Assembly: GCF_008932295.1 (NCBI RefSeq) | Contig: NZ_WBWA01000012.1 | Span: forward strand, 1 to 64,000 | DNA length: 64,000 nt | Source of the DNA: Brucella tritici | GTDB lineage: Bacteria; Pseudomonadota; Alphaproteobacteria; Rhizobiales; Rhizobiaceae | Reading direction: 5' to 3' | In this document: positions 34,478 through 43,964 of the stretch, piece by piece | How positions within the stretch are numbered: the first letter of the stretch is position 1 | How the letters are laid out: every line of letters starts with the position of its first letter | The notes under the pieces: generated by a model | What the model was told of the DNA's origin: nothing | The model's input: the letters and a program-made list of their open reading frames with translations, nothing else | Databases searched by the model: none | Program-made: the position numbers and the translations under genes

Positions 34478-34503
34478 AAAACGGCGCCTCGGCGCCGTTT
34501 TTG
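34478..34503 (+). terminator. intrinsic terminator of the lipoprotein gene
   Basis: An eleven-base-pair stem of A/T then GC pairs (34478-34488 with 34491-34501) runs into a T-tract. It lies between convergent genes and may serve both. Confidence 0.85.
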
Positions 34504-34511
34504 TAATGCCA

Positions 34512-35423
34512 TCAATAAAGAACGCGCTCGTTGAGCTTGGTTATTGTCTCGGTTGCATCGGAAACGCCGTGCTCTTCCATGAGGCAGGACCAGCCGCCGT
34601 CAGGCCGTTTATCGATATTGAATATATTATAGCGGGCAGCAGGCTTGTGGCCGCCGAAATTCTGGCTTGCAGACGGGACGCTGATAACTGGAATCTTGCC
34701 GTTTGGCCCGTCGATCTCGTAATGCGTGATAAGATGCGTATGGCCGTGAAGTACCAGTTCCGCGCCATGCTTGCGTATGATCTTCTGGAAACGGCGAATG
34801 CCATAAAGCCGTTTATGGGCAGGCGTTGCGCCATAGATCGGCGGGTGATGGATCATCACGATGCGGAAGAGCCCGCGTGCACCGGCTTCATCCAGCATTG
34901 CGGCCAGACGCTTGCCCTGCGCAGACCGGAAATCACCGCTCGCCATGAAGGGGGCCGTCGCACGCGCTGACGAAACGCCGATCAGCGCAACGGGTCCGCG
35001 CACGCGCATATAGGGAAATTGCGGGCGGTTGCCATGATTGTCGATTCCGTCGCCGCGCATCCAGGGTTCCCATTTGCGGCACGACTTGTCGAGCGCGCCC
35101 GGAACATAGGCATCGTGATTGCCGGGAACGACCGAGACATCGTCGGGGTTGCCCAATCTGGACAACCAGTCATGGGCAATATCGATTTCGAGATTGAGCG
35201 CCAGATTGACGAGATCGCCCGTCACCGCAATATGATCCGGCTTTTGCGCCTGCATATCGCCGATGAGAGTGTCCAGCACGGTTCCGTGCATCGCGTTTTT
35301 GCGATTGCGCAGCCAGTTGATATAGCCGGTGATACGCTTCGATGCCAATTCGCGATATCGCACGCGCGGCAGAGGCGAAAGGTGTATATCGGAGATATGG
35401 GCGAGACGGAACATTAAGCCCAT
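34512..35423 (-). CDS. calcineurin-like metallophosphoesterase
   Basis: This 303-residue protein has the dinuclear metal-site motifs of the superfamily: AHISDIHL near residue 8, VTGDLVNLAL near residue 67, VVPGNHDAYVPG near residue 97, MIHHPPI near residue 193 and LHGHTHL near residue 230. It resembles cytosolic phosphodiesterases such as CpdA-type enzymes, but the substrate is unproven. An ATG at 35414 (MFRLAH) is an equally plausible start. It is an isolated gene. Confidence 0.9.
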   Translation of the reverse strand: MGLMFRLAHISDIHLSPLPRVRYRELASKRITGYINWLRNRKNAMHGTVLDTLIGDMQAQKPDHIAVTGDLVNLALNLEIDIAHDWLSRLGNPDDVSVVPGNHDAYVPGALDKSCRKWEPWMRGDGIDNHGNRPQFPYMRVRGPVALIGVSSARATAPFMASGDFRSAQGKRLAAMLDEAGARGLFRIVMIHHPPIYGATPAHKRLYGIRRFQKIIRKHGAELVLHGHTHLITHYEIDGPNGKIPVISVPSASQNFGGHKPAARYNIFNIDKRPDGGWSCLMEEHGVSDATETITKLNERVLY

Positions 35424-35490
35424 TTACTGGATAATGCTTGAAACCGAAACCTTTTTAGCGACTTTTTGTTGATGTCTGTGCTGTTTGGGA

Positions 35491-35593
35491 TAGAGCGCCG
35501 TGCGTCCTTAAGGATGCACAAAGGTTGCTCTAAACTATTGAATCTACGCATCGTGCTTTCCAAAAAATCGATTCCGATTTTTGGGCCGATGCT
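35491..35593. repeat. two-module palindromic element
   Basis: Module 1 pairs TAGAGC (35491-35496) with GCTCTA (35527-35532) around an inner palindrome near CTTAAGG. Module 2 pairs GCATCG (35548-35553) with CGATGC (35587-35592) around an inner AAATCGATTCCGATTT palindrome. It is the best-preserved example in the window of the mosaic repeat family and ends about 30 bp before the Nudix start. Confidence 0.7.
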
Positions 35594-35622
35594 GTAGGTA
35601 TATTGCCTCGCGGAGAGACGGT

Positions 35623-36078
35623 ATGCGCTTTCGTCATTTCATATTTCATACTTATTTTCTAATGCGACGTCCGATGACCTTGGGCGTCCGGGCAATTGTC
35701 TTCGATAAAAAGAAGAATTCCGTTTTTCTCGTGAAGCATACCTATGTGCCCGGATGGCAGTTGCCAGGTGGAGGTGTCGAGCGCGGCGAGACTTTCGGGC
35801 AGGCGCTGGAAAAGGAGTTGCGCGAGGAGGCCAATATCGTTCTGAAAGGCCCTCCGCAGCTTTTTGCGCTCTACAAGAATGCGCATGCATCGCCGCGCGA
35901 CCACGTGGCGCTTTATATATGCAGGAAATTCGAACAGACGGCACCGCGTTTGCCGGACCGGGAAATTGCCGAATGCGGGTTCTTCCCTCTTGACGATCTG
36001 CCGGAAGGGACGACGCCGTCAACCAAGCGGCGCTTGCAGGAAGCGCTTCACGATCTGGAACCGCTTCCGCTTTGGTGA
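35623..36078 (+). CDS. Nudix hydrolase
   Basis: This 151-residue protein has the Nudix box GGGVERGETFGQALEKEL followed by REEANI (residues about 50-73). Lys replaces the usual Arg of the RE pair, though the EE metal ligands are kept. Substrates of such short Nudix proteins are usually nucleotides or their derivatives and cannot be named here. The start at 35623 has GGAGAG upstream. It is convergent with the ompW-like gene. Confidence 0.88.
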   Translation: MRFRHFIFHTYFLMRRPMTLGVRAIVFDKKKNSVFLVKHTYVPGWQLPGGGVERGETFGQALEKELREEANIVLKGPPQLFALYKNAHASPRDHVALYICRKFEQTAPRLPDREIAECGFFPLDDLPEGTTPSTKRRLQEALHDLEPLPLW

Positions 36079-36117
36079 AGGCGCATTGGCTGCACCTTCA
36101 CCGCAATTCGCGGTATT

Positions 36118-36801
36118 TTAGAAGCGATAGGTGATGCCCGTACCGATCAGCCATGGATTGAGCTTGGCCTTGCCGCTGACTTCCGTGCCGCCGATCAGGG
36201 TGGCGTCGAACTTCGGCTCCAGGAACAGCTTCTTGACGTCGAAGTTCACGCCCCAATGCTCGTTGAGCATGTAGTCGAAGCCGATCTGCAGCGCGCCGCC
36301 GAATGCGTTCTTGACCTTGAGATATTCAACGCCGGTCGCATCCTGATTGTAGAACATGGTGTAGTTCACGCCCGCGCCGACATAAGGCTTGAAGGCACCG
36401 AAATTGGTGAAGTGGTATTGCAGGGTAAGGGTCGGAGGCAGAATCCATGCCTTGCCGATCTTGCCCAATCCATCGATCGAACCGGCGCCATTGATATTGG
36501 CATAGGTCGTGCCGAGAATCAGTTCGGCTGCGAAATTGTCAGTGAAGTAATAGGTGATGTCGAGTTCAGGCGTGATCGACTTCGAATAGTCGAGATCCGA
36601 ACCTGAAACGCCGTTCACATAGCCGGAATTCTGGGGGATGACGCCGAGTGCGCGCACGCGGATCTGCCATGGCGACAGGGCTTCCGGTACGGCCTGAATT
36701 TCCGATGCAGGCTGGGCTACGATGGCGTCCGCAGCAAATGCTGCCGGTGCGGCAAAGGTCAGCGCGGTTGCGGCCAGCAATCCCATCGTGAAGCGGTTCA
36801 T
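36118..36801 (-). CDS. OmpW-family outer-membrane protein
   Basis: This 227-residue β-barrel protein has a Sec signal peptide (residues 1 to about 23, TFAAPAAFA-AD). The OmpW pattern follows: PWQIRVRALGVIPQNSG, SITPELDITYYFTDNFAAEL and FKPYVGAGVNYTMF. The C-terminal Phe (GTGITYRF) is the outer-membrane insertion signal. OmpW proteins form narrow hydrophobic channels. The start at 36801 has AAGGAGAG upstream, ruling out the longer frame. Confidence 0.92.
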   Translation of the reverse strand: MNRFTMGLLAATALTFAAPAAFAADAIVAQPASEIQAVPEALSPWQIRVRALGVIPQNSGYVNGVSGSDLDYSKSITPELDITYYFTDNFAAELILGTTYANINGAGSIDGLGKIGKAWILPPTLTLQYHFTNFGAFKPYVGAGVNYTMFYNQDATGVEYLKVKNAFGGALQIGFDYMLNEHWGVNFDVKKLFLEPKFDATLIGGTEVSGKAKLNPWLIGTGITYRF

Positions 36802-36971
36802 CTTCTCTCTCCTTATGTCGTGGTCAGTCTTGTTCGCCTTGGGGTAGTGATGCATGCAATCTGGACCGCGCAACGAAACGCCCCATTGATCGAAATCAAA
36901 GGGGCGCAAGAGATTTGAGAGAGTGCTGATGTTCTAACAACAGTGTTGCAGGAAGAACGCAGTTGGTCCGG

Positions 36972-37958
36972 TCAGGCTTTCGGGAACCGGTCCCGGTCAT
37001 GCGGTGCAGAGAAGTCGATTTCCGGTCCAAGCGGTACAACGCCGGTCGGATTGATCGTCTTGTGGCTGCGATAGTAATGGCCCTTGATGTGCTCCATGTT
37101 CACGGTCGCGGCCACGCCCGGCACCTGATAGAGTTCGCGCGTGTAATTCCAAAGGTTCGGGTAATCGGCAATACGGCGCAGATTGCACTTGAAATGGCCG
37201 ACATAGACCGGATCGAAGCGCAACAGTGTCGTGAACAGCCGCCAGTCGGCTTCTGTCAAGCGCTCGCCGGTCAGATAGCGCTGCCGCGAAAGGCGATCCT
37301 CAAGCGAATCAAGCGCTGCGAACAATTGCCCGAATGCTTCCTCATAGGCTTCCTGTGCGGTGGCGAAACCGGCGCGATAAACCCCGTTGTTGATATTGGG
37401 ATAGATGAAGTCGTTGAGCGCATCGATTTCGCCGCGTAGCACTTCGGGATAGAAATCGAGCGATGCGTCGCCGAATTTGTCGAAGGCCGTGTTGAGCATG
37501 CGAATGATTTCCGATGATTCGTTGGACACGATCGTCTGGCGCTCTTTGTCCCACAGAACCGGCACGGTGACGCGACCGGAATAGTTCGGATCGGCACGCG
37601 TGTAGATTTCATGCAAACGCTTTGCACCGTAAAGTGCATCGCCGGTGCTGCCGGTCGTGCCGTAGAAGGTCCAGCCTTCTTCCGCCATCAGATAGTCCAC
37701 GACCGATACCGAGATGACGTCTTCCAGCCCTTTCAGCGCGCGGAAGATCAGCGTGCGGTGGGCCCACGGACAGGCATATGAAACGTAGAGATGGTAGCGA
37801 CCTGGCTCGGCCTTGAAGCCGCCTTCGCCGGTCGGACCGGCGCTGCCGTCTGCGGTCACCCAGTTGCGGAATTGCGATTTTGAACGTTCAAAGCGGCCTT
37901 TCGTGCTTTCGGTGTCGTACCAGACATCATGCCACTTGCCATCAACCAGAAGTCCCAT
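36972..37958 (-). CDS. glutathionyl-hydroquinone reductase (omega-class GST)
   Basis: This 328-residue protein of the Xi/ECM4–YqjG family reductively removes glutathione from glutathionyl-hydroquinones. The catalytic cysteine is in SYACPWAHRTLI near residue 63. The N-terminal extension ahead of the thioredoxin fold (GRFERSKSQFRNWV) and the helical C-terminal domain (TEADWRLFTTLLRFDPVYVGHFKCN) are characteristic. It is cytosolic and single-copy in the window. Repeated CCATTTTG motifs lie upstream. Confidence 0.93.
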   Translation of the reverse strand: MGLLVDGKWHDVWYDTESTKGRFERSKSQFRNWVTADGSAGPTGEGGFKAEPGRYHLYVSYACPWAHRTLIFRALKGLEDVISVSVVDYLMAEEGWTFYGTTGSTGDALYGAKRLHEIYTRADPNYSGRVTVPVLWDKERQTIVSNESSEIIRMLNTAFDKFGDASLDFYPEVLRGEIDALNDFIYPNINNGVYRAGFATAQEAYEEAFGQLFAALDSLEDRLSRQRYLTGERLTEADWRLFTTLLRFDPVYVGHFKCNLRRIADYPNLWNYTRELYQVPGVAATVNMEHIKGHYYRSHKTINPTGVVPLGPEIDFSAPHDRDRFPKA

Positions 37959-38265
37959 GCGATTTCTCCTTTTGGAAAGAGAATAGGGCGAGAGCCGCCA
38001 TTTTGCAGCACTGCAAGCCGTGAACAGTGCGTAACGGTTCCAAAAAGATCAGTCAAAACCGCCATTTTGAAAAAAATAGTTTTACCTCTGTCCATTTTGG
38101 TGTAATGCAACTTCCAAATTGCGGTCATCCAGACGCCGACCGCCAAGGAGAACGATTAATGGAAATGCTTTTCATCCGACGATGAAACTTGGACCGTGCC
38201 CCGGCGCGCGGAATGCATTCCATTGACCTGACGGTCACCGACTTCTCCTATTGCGATCTAACCCC
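37959..38265. promoter_or_regulatory. divergent region with three CCATTTTG repeats
   Basis: About 307 bp without a gene. The octamer CCATTTTG occurs at 37998-38005, 38062-38069 and 38092-38099, and GCACTG/CAGTGC form a small inverted repeat near 38008-38030. These could be binding sites of a quinone- or thiol-responsive regulator of the reductase gene, but this is conjecture. Confidence 0.35.
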
Positions 38266-38772
38266 ATGCAGCAGCTTGAACTGACCTACGCGCAGGAATG
38301 CCCGGCGCACGACATTGAAATCGAAGCCATCAATGCCGAGGCCTTCGGACCGGGACGCTTTACTCGTGCCGCGCATTTCATCCGTGAAGGCGGTCCGCAT
38401 GCTCTCGATCTTTCCTTTGTGGCGCTGATGGGCGGCATCGTCGTCGGGTCTGTGCGGCAGACGCCGGTTATGGTCGGCAAGACGCCTGCGCTTCTGCTCG
38501 GGCCGCTTGCTGTACGGCCTGAATGGAAGAAGCGGGGTATTGGCGGCAAGCTGATGCGCATGTCGCTGGAAGCAGCCCGGAAGGCTGGCCACAAGCTGGT
38601 CATCCTCGTCGGCGACGAGCCCTATTACGGTCCATTCGGGTTCCAGATGGTGGCGCCGGGTTCGATGGTCATGCCAGCGCCTGTCGATCCGCGCCGGATG
38701 CTCGCCTGCGAACTTGCAACCGGCGCGCTGAACGGTGCCAGTGGCATCGTGCGCCACGCCAATCAGGCCTGA
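38266..38772 (+). CDS. GNAT acetyltransferase (YhbS-like)
   Basis: This 168-residue N-acetyltransferase has the acetyl-CoA-binding motif LLLGPLAVRPEWKKRGIGGK near residues 74-93 and the YhbS-type continuation LVILVGDEPYYGPFGFQM. The substrate is unknown. The start at 38266 is an ATG; an in-frame TTG lies five codons upstream. It resembles the GNAT at 50229 in the same subfamily but is clearly a different gene. Confidence 0.88.
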   Translation: MQQLELTYAQECPAHDIEIEAINAEAFGPGRFTRAAHFIREGGPHALDLSFVALMGGIVVGSVRQTPVMVGKTPALLLGPLAVRPEWKKRGIGGKLMRMSLEAARKAGHKLVILVGDEPYYGPFGFQMVAPGSMVMPAPVDPRRMLACELATGALNGASGIVRHANQA

Positions 38773-38811
38773 TTGATTTCGTCTGGGACGTTAGCGGAGA
38801 CGCTTGTTTTC

Positions 38812-38907
38812 CCCTCATCCTGAGGAGCCGTCGCAGATGGCGTCTCGAAGGAGAGGGGAACTGAACCGGCGCTCGCCCTTGATCCTTCGACAAGCTCAGG
38901 ATGAGGG
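38812..38907. repeat. palindromic repeat (CCTCATCCTGAG type)
   Basis: CCCTCATCCTGAG at 38812-38824 is complementary to CTCAGGATGAGGG at 38895-38907. The inside contains CTCGAAGGA and CCTTCGACAAG blocks. Elements with these cores are common intergenic repeats in alphaproteobacteria. It lies between convergent genes and may act as a bidirectional terminator. Confidence 0.7.
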
Positions 38908-38924
38908 CGTCGGACGAACGCGGT

Positions 38925-41000
38925 TTACCGCCCTTCGCGATACCACATGCTGCCGAAGACGAAGAGCAGCAGGCCAAGCGCCAGGAAGCCGGAGAACAGC
39001 GGCAGGCGATTGACGCTTTTCAACTGCGTATCCGCAGTTTCACGCAGGCCGATCCAGTCATTGCCGCTGGCGCTACGATTACCACTGATGGCGGTAATCG
39101 TGGGAACCCGGACCGAACTCGCGGCGCTTGCCCGTACACGATGGACCGAGCCGCCGGTCGCGTCAGCGAGCGGCTTCAGGCGATCCACCGTGGAGATGCT
39201 GTCTGCGAATTCGGGCGCATCGATCGGCCCCACATGGGCCAGTGCTTCCAGATCGCCATTTTTCACCCGGAAGATGCCGATCTCGTCCGTCTGCAATGAA
39301 CCTTCGAACAGGCCCGGCTTGCTTTGCGCAAGATTGACCTGCAATTCCTTGCCGGATGGGGTGGTGACGGTTGCAACACCCGGATTGTCGCCCATGGTCT
39401 GGCGGCGGATGGAAAGCGTGCGGCCATTGCCGGAGGCGGTCAGCGCCTCTTCCTCCAGTTCAGGCTCCTGCATCAGCCAATGCGCGATGCGGCGATAGAG
39501 CGAAGCATAGGGGCCGCCGCCTTCAAAACCGCGCGCCCAGAGCCAGCCCTGATCGGAGAGGAACATGCCGACACGGCCTTTTCCGACGCGGTTGAGAACC
39601 AGCAATGGCTTGTTGTCTGCGCCGCTCATCACGGTTTCGCCCTGCGGCGCGGTAATGTCGATGGTGCGGAACCAGCGGCTCCAGTGCGGCGGCTCCTGAT
39701 CACTGCCGTCGAGGCCGCGCGTGACGGGGTGGCGTTTGCCGATCGTCGTGAGGCGCGGATAGAACGCCTTTTCCGTCACCGCGCCGGTCGGCATGGCGGG
39801 CAGGGCGCTATAAAGCGGCGTACGGGCAATCGACATTTCGCCTGCATATTCCGGGCCGGCTGCGACCAGCAAGGCACCGCCATTCTCCACATATTGCGCA
39901 ATGTAATCGTAATAGAGGAGCGGCAGCACATCACGGTGCTGGTAGCGGTCAAGGATAATGAGGTCGAACTCGTTGACCTTGTCCACGAAGAGTTCACGCG
40001 TCGGGAATGCGATCAGCGACAATTCGTTGATCGGAGTGCCGTCCTGCTTTTCCGGCGGGCGCAAAATGGTGAAGTGGACGAGATCGACAGCAGCATCGGA
40101 TTTCAGCAGGTTGCGCCATGTGCGTTCGCCATTGTGCGGCTCACCGGAGACGAGCAGTACGCGCAGGTTCTCGCGAACGCCGTCCACGGTCGCGACAGCG
40201 CGATTGTTGGCGTCGGTTACTTCACCGGGAAGCGCTGGCGTGGTAATTTCGACAATGTTCACACCGGCGCGCGGCAGGGTGATGGTGACGGGCGTTTCCT
40301 GCCCGACCCGCGCTTCTTCCTCGCTGACGGTTTCGCCATTGACGCGGATTTCGACCGGCGCAGGGCTGCCGAGGTTCTTGCCTTCATCGATCACCGTAAA
40401 CGACATTTCGAGCGGCTTGCCGCTGATGCCATAGCGCGGCGCCTTGTTGAAGCGGATGCGGCGGTCGAATTCGTCCGGCTTGCCGGTCACAAGACTATGC
40501 AGCGGCGCATCGAAGCCGAGTGCATTCTTGTTGGCGGGAATATCGTGGACCTGGCCGTCGGTAATCATGATCGCGCCCGCGACGCGGGAGGGCGGCACAT
40601 CGAGAAGCGAACGCGCCAGCGGCCCGAAAAGCCGGGTTGCATAACCGTCTTCGTTTTCGCCGGGCTTGCCTGCTTCCACCACGCGGGTTTCAAACTGCGG
40701 CATGGCTGCAAGCTGGTCCTGAACCGCCTTCAAGGCGGCATCAGTGTCGGCACGGCGGCTGCCGAGTTCCTGGCTCTGGCTGCGATCCACCACCACCGAG
40801 ACCACGCTTTTCAGCGGTTCGCGTTCTTCATTGATAATGACGGGATTGAAAAGAGCGAGTGCAAGTGCCGCCGCAGCCAGAAGGCGGATCAGCCCGCCAC
40901 GCATCCGCAACGCAATCGTGGCCAGAACCAGCAATGCCAGCGGCACGAGAACGGCAATCAGCCAGGGCGTGGAGAGGAACGGTTCGAATTCGATATTCAT
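38925..41000 (-). CDS. large membrane protein of the BatA/DUF4159 operon
   Basis: This 691-residue protein has two N-terminal membrane segments, a VWA-like/periplasmic region (VVVDRSQSQELGSRR near residue 70, AGAIMITDGQVHD near residue 142), a glutamine-amidotransferase-like middle domain (YVENGGALLVAAGPEYAG) and a C-terminal membrane helix (LFSGFLALGLLLFVFGSMW). The start is the ATG at 41000 with AGAGGTGAG upstream; a GTG two codons earlier is weaker. It is the last gene of a conserved MoxR–DUF58–BatA-like operon thought to serve envelope or chaperone functions; the exact role is unknown. Confidence 0.82.
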   Translation of the reverse strand: MNIEFEPFLSTPWLIAVLVPLALLVLATIALRMRGGLIRLLAAAALALALFNPVIINEEREPLKSVVSVVVDRSQSQELGSRRADTDAALKAVQDQLAAMPQFETRVVEAGKPGENEDGYATRLFGPLARSLLDVPPSRVAGAIMITDGQVHDIPANKNALGFDAPLHSLVTGKPDEFDRRIRFNKAPRYGISGKPLEMSFTVIDEGKNLGSPAPVEIRVNGETVSEEEARVGQETPVTITLPRAGVNIVEITTPALPGEVTDANNRAVATVDGVRENLRVLLVSGEPHNGERTWRNLLKSDAAVDLVHFTILRPPEKQDGTPINELSLIAFPTRELFVDKVNEFDLIILDRYQHRDVLPLLYYDYIAQYVENGGALLVAAGPEYAGEMSIARTPLYSALPAMPTGAVTEKAFYPRLTTIGKRHPVTRGLDGSDQEPPHWSRWFRTIDITAPQGETVMSGADNKPLLVLNRVGKGRVGMFLSDQGWLWARGFEGGGPYASLYRRIAHWLMQEPELEEEALTASGNGRTLSIRRQTMGDNPGVATVTTPSGKELQVNLAQSKPGLFEGSLQTDEIGIFRVKNGDLEALAHVGPIDAPEFADSISTVDRLKPLADATGGSVHRVRASAASSVRVPTITAISGNRSASGNDWIGLRETADTQLKSVNRLPLFSGFLALGLLLFVFGSMWYREGR

Positions 41001-41084
41001 TCTCACCTCTTACCGCCGTTCGCGTTCACGATCAGGGGAAAAGAGAAGCGGGATTGGGCGATGACGTGGCTGCAAAACATCATG

Positions 41085-43964
41085 CTAGTTCCCCAGCCGC
41101 TCGATGAGGTCCTTGGCGTGGACCTGATCGGACTTGTAGTTGCCGGTCAGCATATACATCACGATGTTCACACCGCCGCGAATGGCATAGATGCGCTGCA
41201 TCGGGTCGTTCGGCACGGTCGGAAGCAGCGGATTGCCTTGCTCATCCACGGCCCATGCGCCTGCGAAATCATTGGCAGTAATCATGATCGGCGTCACGCC
41301 GTCGCCGGTGCGCACGGGGCGTTCCCGGGGCGAGGCGTTTGGTGTCGAGGCCTCGACCCAGAGCGGGCTTCCTTCATAGCGACCGGGGAAATCCGGCATG
41401 ATGAAGAAGGATTTGGTCAGCACATGATCGTCGGGCACGGGTTCCAGCGGCGGAACGTTCATGCCATCGAGAATGGCGCGCAGGCGCTGGTTGGCGGGTG
41501 AGGCGGACGGATCAAGACTGGCTCCGGCCTGCAACTGGTCGCGCGTGTCGAAAAGCACGGTGCCGCCCTGCTGCATATAGGCATCGACCTTGGCAATCGC
41601 TTCCGGGCTTGGCATCGGCGCTTGCGGGTCGATAGGCCAGTAGATCAGCGGATAAAAGGCCAGCTCATCCTTGGCGGGATCGACGCCGACAGGGTCGCCC
41701 GGTTCGAGCGCGGTCTTGTCCATCAGCGCGAAGCTCAAGCCCCGCATGCCTGCCTTGCTGATGTCGTCGGTCTGGGCGCTGCCGGTGATGACATAGGCAA
41801 GATGCGTCTGCGAGACGGAGTTGATGATCGCCTCGTCTCCAGGCTTGCTGTCGTCATGCACCTGCTCTTGAGCCCCAGACTGGGATTGTGCCTGAGTCTG
41901 AGCCTGTGCTTCGCCTATTCCGAAAGGAAGAAGGTTGAAGGCGAGAGAACCGGCCAGCAGAATGGCTATTCCCGCTGCCTTGGCGCGCACTTTCATGCGG
42001 CGTCGGAAGGCACCGCGCAGCCACAGCATCAAAAGCGTATCGAGTGCGAGAAGCATCGCGGCGACCGCAAAGAACGGTCCCGCCAGCGAGATCGACTGGT
42101 CCGATGTGTAGGAGGCGGGCGTTATTCCGATGGATAGCGTCGGCTGGGCAATCGGTTGCAGCTTGATGTTCGCACCTTCAAAGATGTTGAGCGCTTTCAA
42201 ACCGTCCTCATTGCCATAAAAACCGGGCGGCGTGTTGATGCTGACGCTGGACTGCTTGTCCTTTTCGACGATGAGCGGCTTCGCCTCGGATGTGGGCGGG
42301 GTCAGCGCACCGGAAGCCGAAAGGAGCTGGTAGGGCGGCAGCGAGACCGAAACCTGATTTTCCTGCGCGCCGGTTCTCTGTGACAGCGACACGATGCGGC
42401 GCAGCATTTCCACGAATGAACCTGAAATAGGCAGGCTCGACCAACTGGCATCGGGAGAGATGTGGAACAATACGATATTGCCGCGTCCGCGCTGTTCGCC
42501 GGTCACAAGCGGCGTTCCGTCCTGAAGAACGGCGTAAGCCTTGTCGTTAAGATCGAACGACGGCTCGGCAAGAACCTGCCGGGTGACGGTCACATCATCG
42601 GGGACGGTCAGACCGGCAAAAGGTCCCTTGTCGGGGAAAATGCGCAGCTTCTGCGGTTCCGACCACGATAACGTGCCGCCAAGCGCGCGTTCGCCCTTGC
42701 GCAATTTCACCGGCAGCAGCGGATCATTGTCGCTGGCACCGGCAAGACGCGGACCTGCAAACCGCACCAGCGTGCCGCCGTCCTCGATCCACTTGGAAAG
42801 CTGTTCGGTGACAGGCTGCGGCAGCGTGCCGATATCGGCCATGATGAGGATCGACGGCTTTGCATCCAGCACTTCCGGCACGGATTGCAGCAGATCGGCG
42901 GAGCGCGGTTCGATCAGATTGACATAGGGCGAAAGCGCGCGGGAAATATAATGCAGCGGCGAGAGAAGGGGCTGCGCCAGATCGCCGTCACCGCTGGCGA
43001 TAAGGCCGACTGTGCGCCGTTCCGATCCCGCATCGATCAGCCGTGTTGCACCTGCCTGTTCAATGCCGTCCACGCGGATCAGGCGGAAATCATTGCGAAG
43101 CTCCACCGGCAGGTTGAAGCGTGCAGTGCCTTCTGCGCTTCCAAGCGCGAAGGAAAGCGGCGCTTCAGCGATGCGACGTCCCTTGTCGTCATAGGCAGCA
43201 GCAGTGAGCGTGCGCGGAGCAGATACACCTTCCGGGCGGATGGCGACGGCTTCCAGACTGTCAGCCTTGTTGTCTATGCCTGTCATTGCAAAGGTGCGGC
43301 TGAGGTTCGCGCCATACCAGAGAACGGAGGCGAGATGCCCCGACTTGTCCAGTTCCGCAAAGGTTTCCGCATCATCAGGTGATGCCAGCCCGTCGCTCAT
43401 GAAGGCAAGGCGGACCTTTGTATCGGCGGGCAAGGTGGAAGCCAGTCGTTCCATTGCCGACTTGCGATCAACCGGGATGGGGCGCGGCTCCAGCGCCTGA
43501 AGTCGCTCGGCAGCGCCCTTGCCGTCATAGGGGCCGATTTCGGCATTGGCTGGTTCCGCTGAACCCACGATGTAGATCGGCGCAGCGGTCCCTTCTGCAT
43601 CGGAGATGAGTTTTTCGGCAGCATTGACCCGCTGTTGCCAGTCCTCGGCGGAAGCCCAGCCATTGTCGACAACAATGGCAAGCGGCTCCTTGCCGGACAG
43701 TGCGACCGGACGCGGATTCCAGACCGGCGAGGCAAGTGCGAGAATGACGAGCGCGGCAATCAGCAGCCGCAGCAGCGTCATCCACCATGGACTTTTCGAC
43801 GGCACTTCCTCGCGCTTGAACACCTGCGCCAGAATGCGAAGCGGCGGAAAGGTTTCCTCCTGCGGACGCGGCGGCGTCATGCGCAAAAGCCACCAGATGA
43901 CCGGCAGGGCGATCAGCCCGGCGAGGATGAGCGGCGAACCGAAGGCGAGCGGCAGAAAATTCAT
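41085..43964 (-). CDS. BatA-N-terminal/DUF4159 membrane protein
   Basis: This 959-residue protein has the BatA-type N-terminal double membrane segment (FGSPLILAGLIALPVIWWLL, and MTLLRLLIAALVILALASPVW at residues 62-82). A VWA-like region follows (LAIVVDNGWASAEDW), then a periplasmic middle part, two further membrane helices near 640-720, and the C-terminal DUF4159 domain (about 750-955) with EGSPLWVEAS and RGGVNIVMYMLTGNYKSDQ. It overlaps the DUF58 gene by four bases. The family is widespread beside MoxR; the biochemical role is unknown. Confidence 0.85.
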   Translation of the reverse strand: MNFLPLAFGSPLILAGLIALPVIWWLLRMTPPRPQEETFPPLRILAQVFKREEVPSKSPWWMTLLRLLIAALVILALASPVWNPRPVALSGKEPLAIVVDNGWASAEDWQQRVNAAEKLISDAEGTAAPIYIVGSAEPANAEIGPYDGKGAAERLQALEPRPIPVDRKSAMERLASTLPADTKVRLAFMSDGLASPDDAETFAELDKSGHLASVLWYGANLSRTFAMTGIDNKADSLEAVAIRPEGVSAPRTLTAAAYDDKGRRIAEAPLSFALGSAEGTARFNLPVELRNDFRLIRVDGIEQAGATRLIDAGSERRTVGLIASGDGDLAQPLLSPLHYISRALSPYVNLIEPRSADLLQSVPEVLDAKPSILIMADIGTLPQPVTEQLSKWIEDGGTLVRFAGPRLAGASDNDPLLPVKLRKGERALGGTLSWSEPQKLRIFPDKGPFAGLTVPDDVTVTRQVLAEPSFDLNDKAYAVLQDGTPLVTGEQRGRGNIVLFHISPDASWSSLPISGSFVEMLRRIVSLSQRTGAQENQVSVSLPPYQLLSASGALTPPTSEAKPLIVEKDKQSSVSINTPPGFYGNEDGLKALNIFEGANIKLQPIAQPTLSIGITPASYTSDQSISLAGPFFAVAAMLLALDTLLMLWLRGAFRRRMKVRAKAAGIAILLAGSLAFNLLPFGIGEAQAQTQAQSQSGAQEQVHDDSKPGDEAIINSVSQTHLAYVITGSAQTDDISKAGMRGLSFALMDKTALEPGDPVGVDPAKDELAFYPLIYWPIDPQAPMPSPEAIAKVDAYMQQGGTVLFDTRDQLQAGASLDPSASPANQRLRAILDGMNVPPLEPVPDDHVLTKSFFIMPDFPGRYEGSPLWVEASTPNASPRERPVRTGDGVTPIMITANDFAGAWAVDEQGNPLLPTVPNDPMQRIYAIRGGVNIVMYMLTGNYKSDQVHAKDLIERLGN

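Noticed and set aside
39324-41501. 725-residue plus-strand frame across the BatA-like operon
   Set aside because: It is antisense to two membrane proteins with overlapping operon structure on the minus strand, and it spans their gene boundary.
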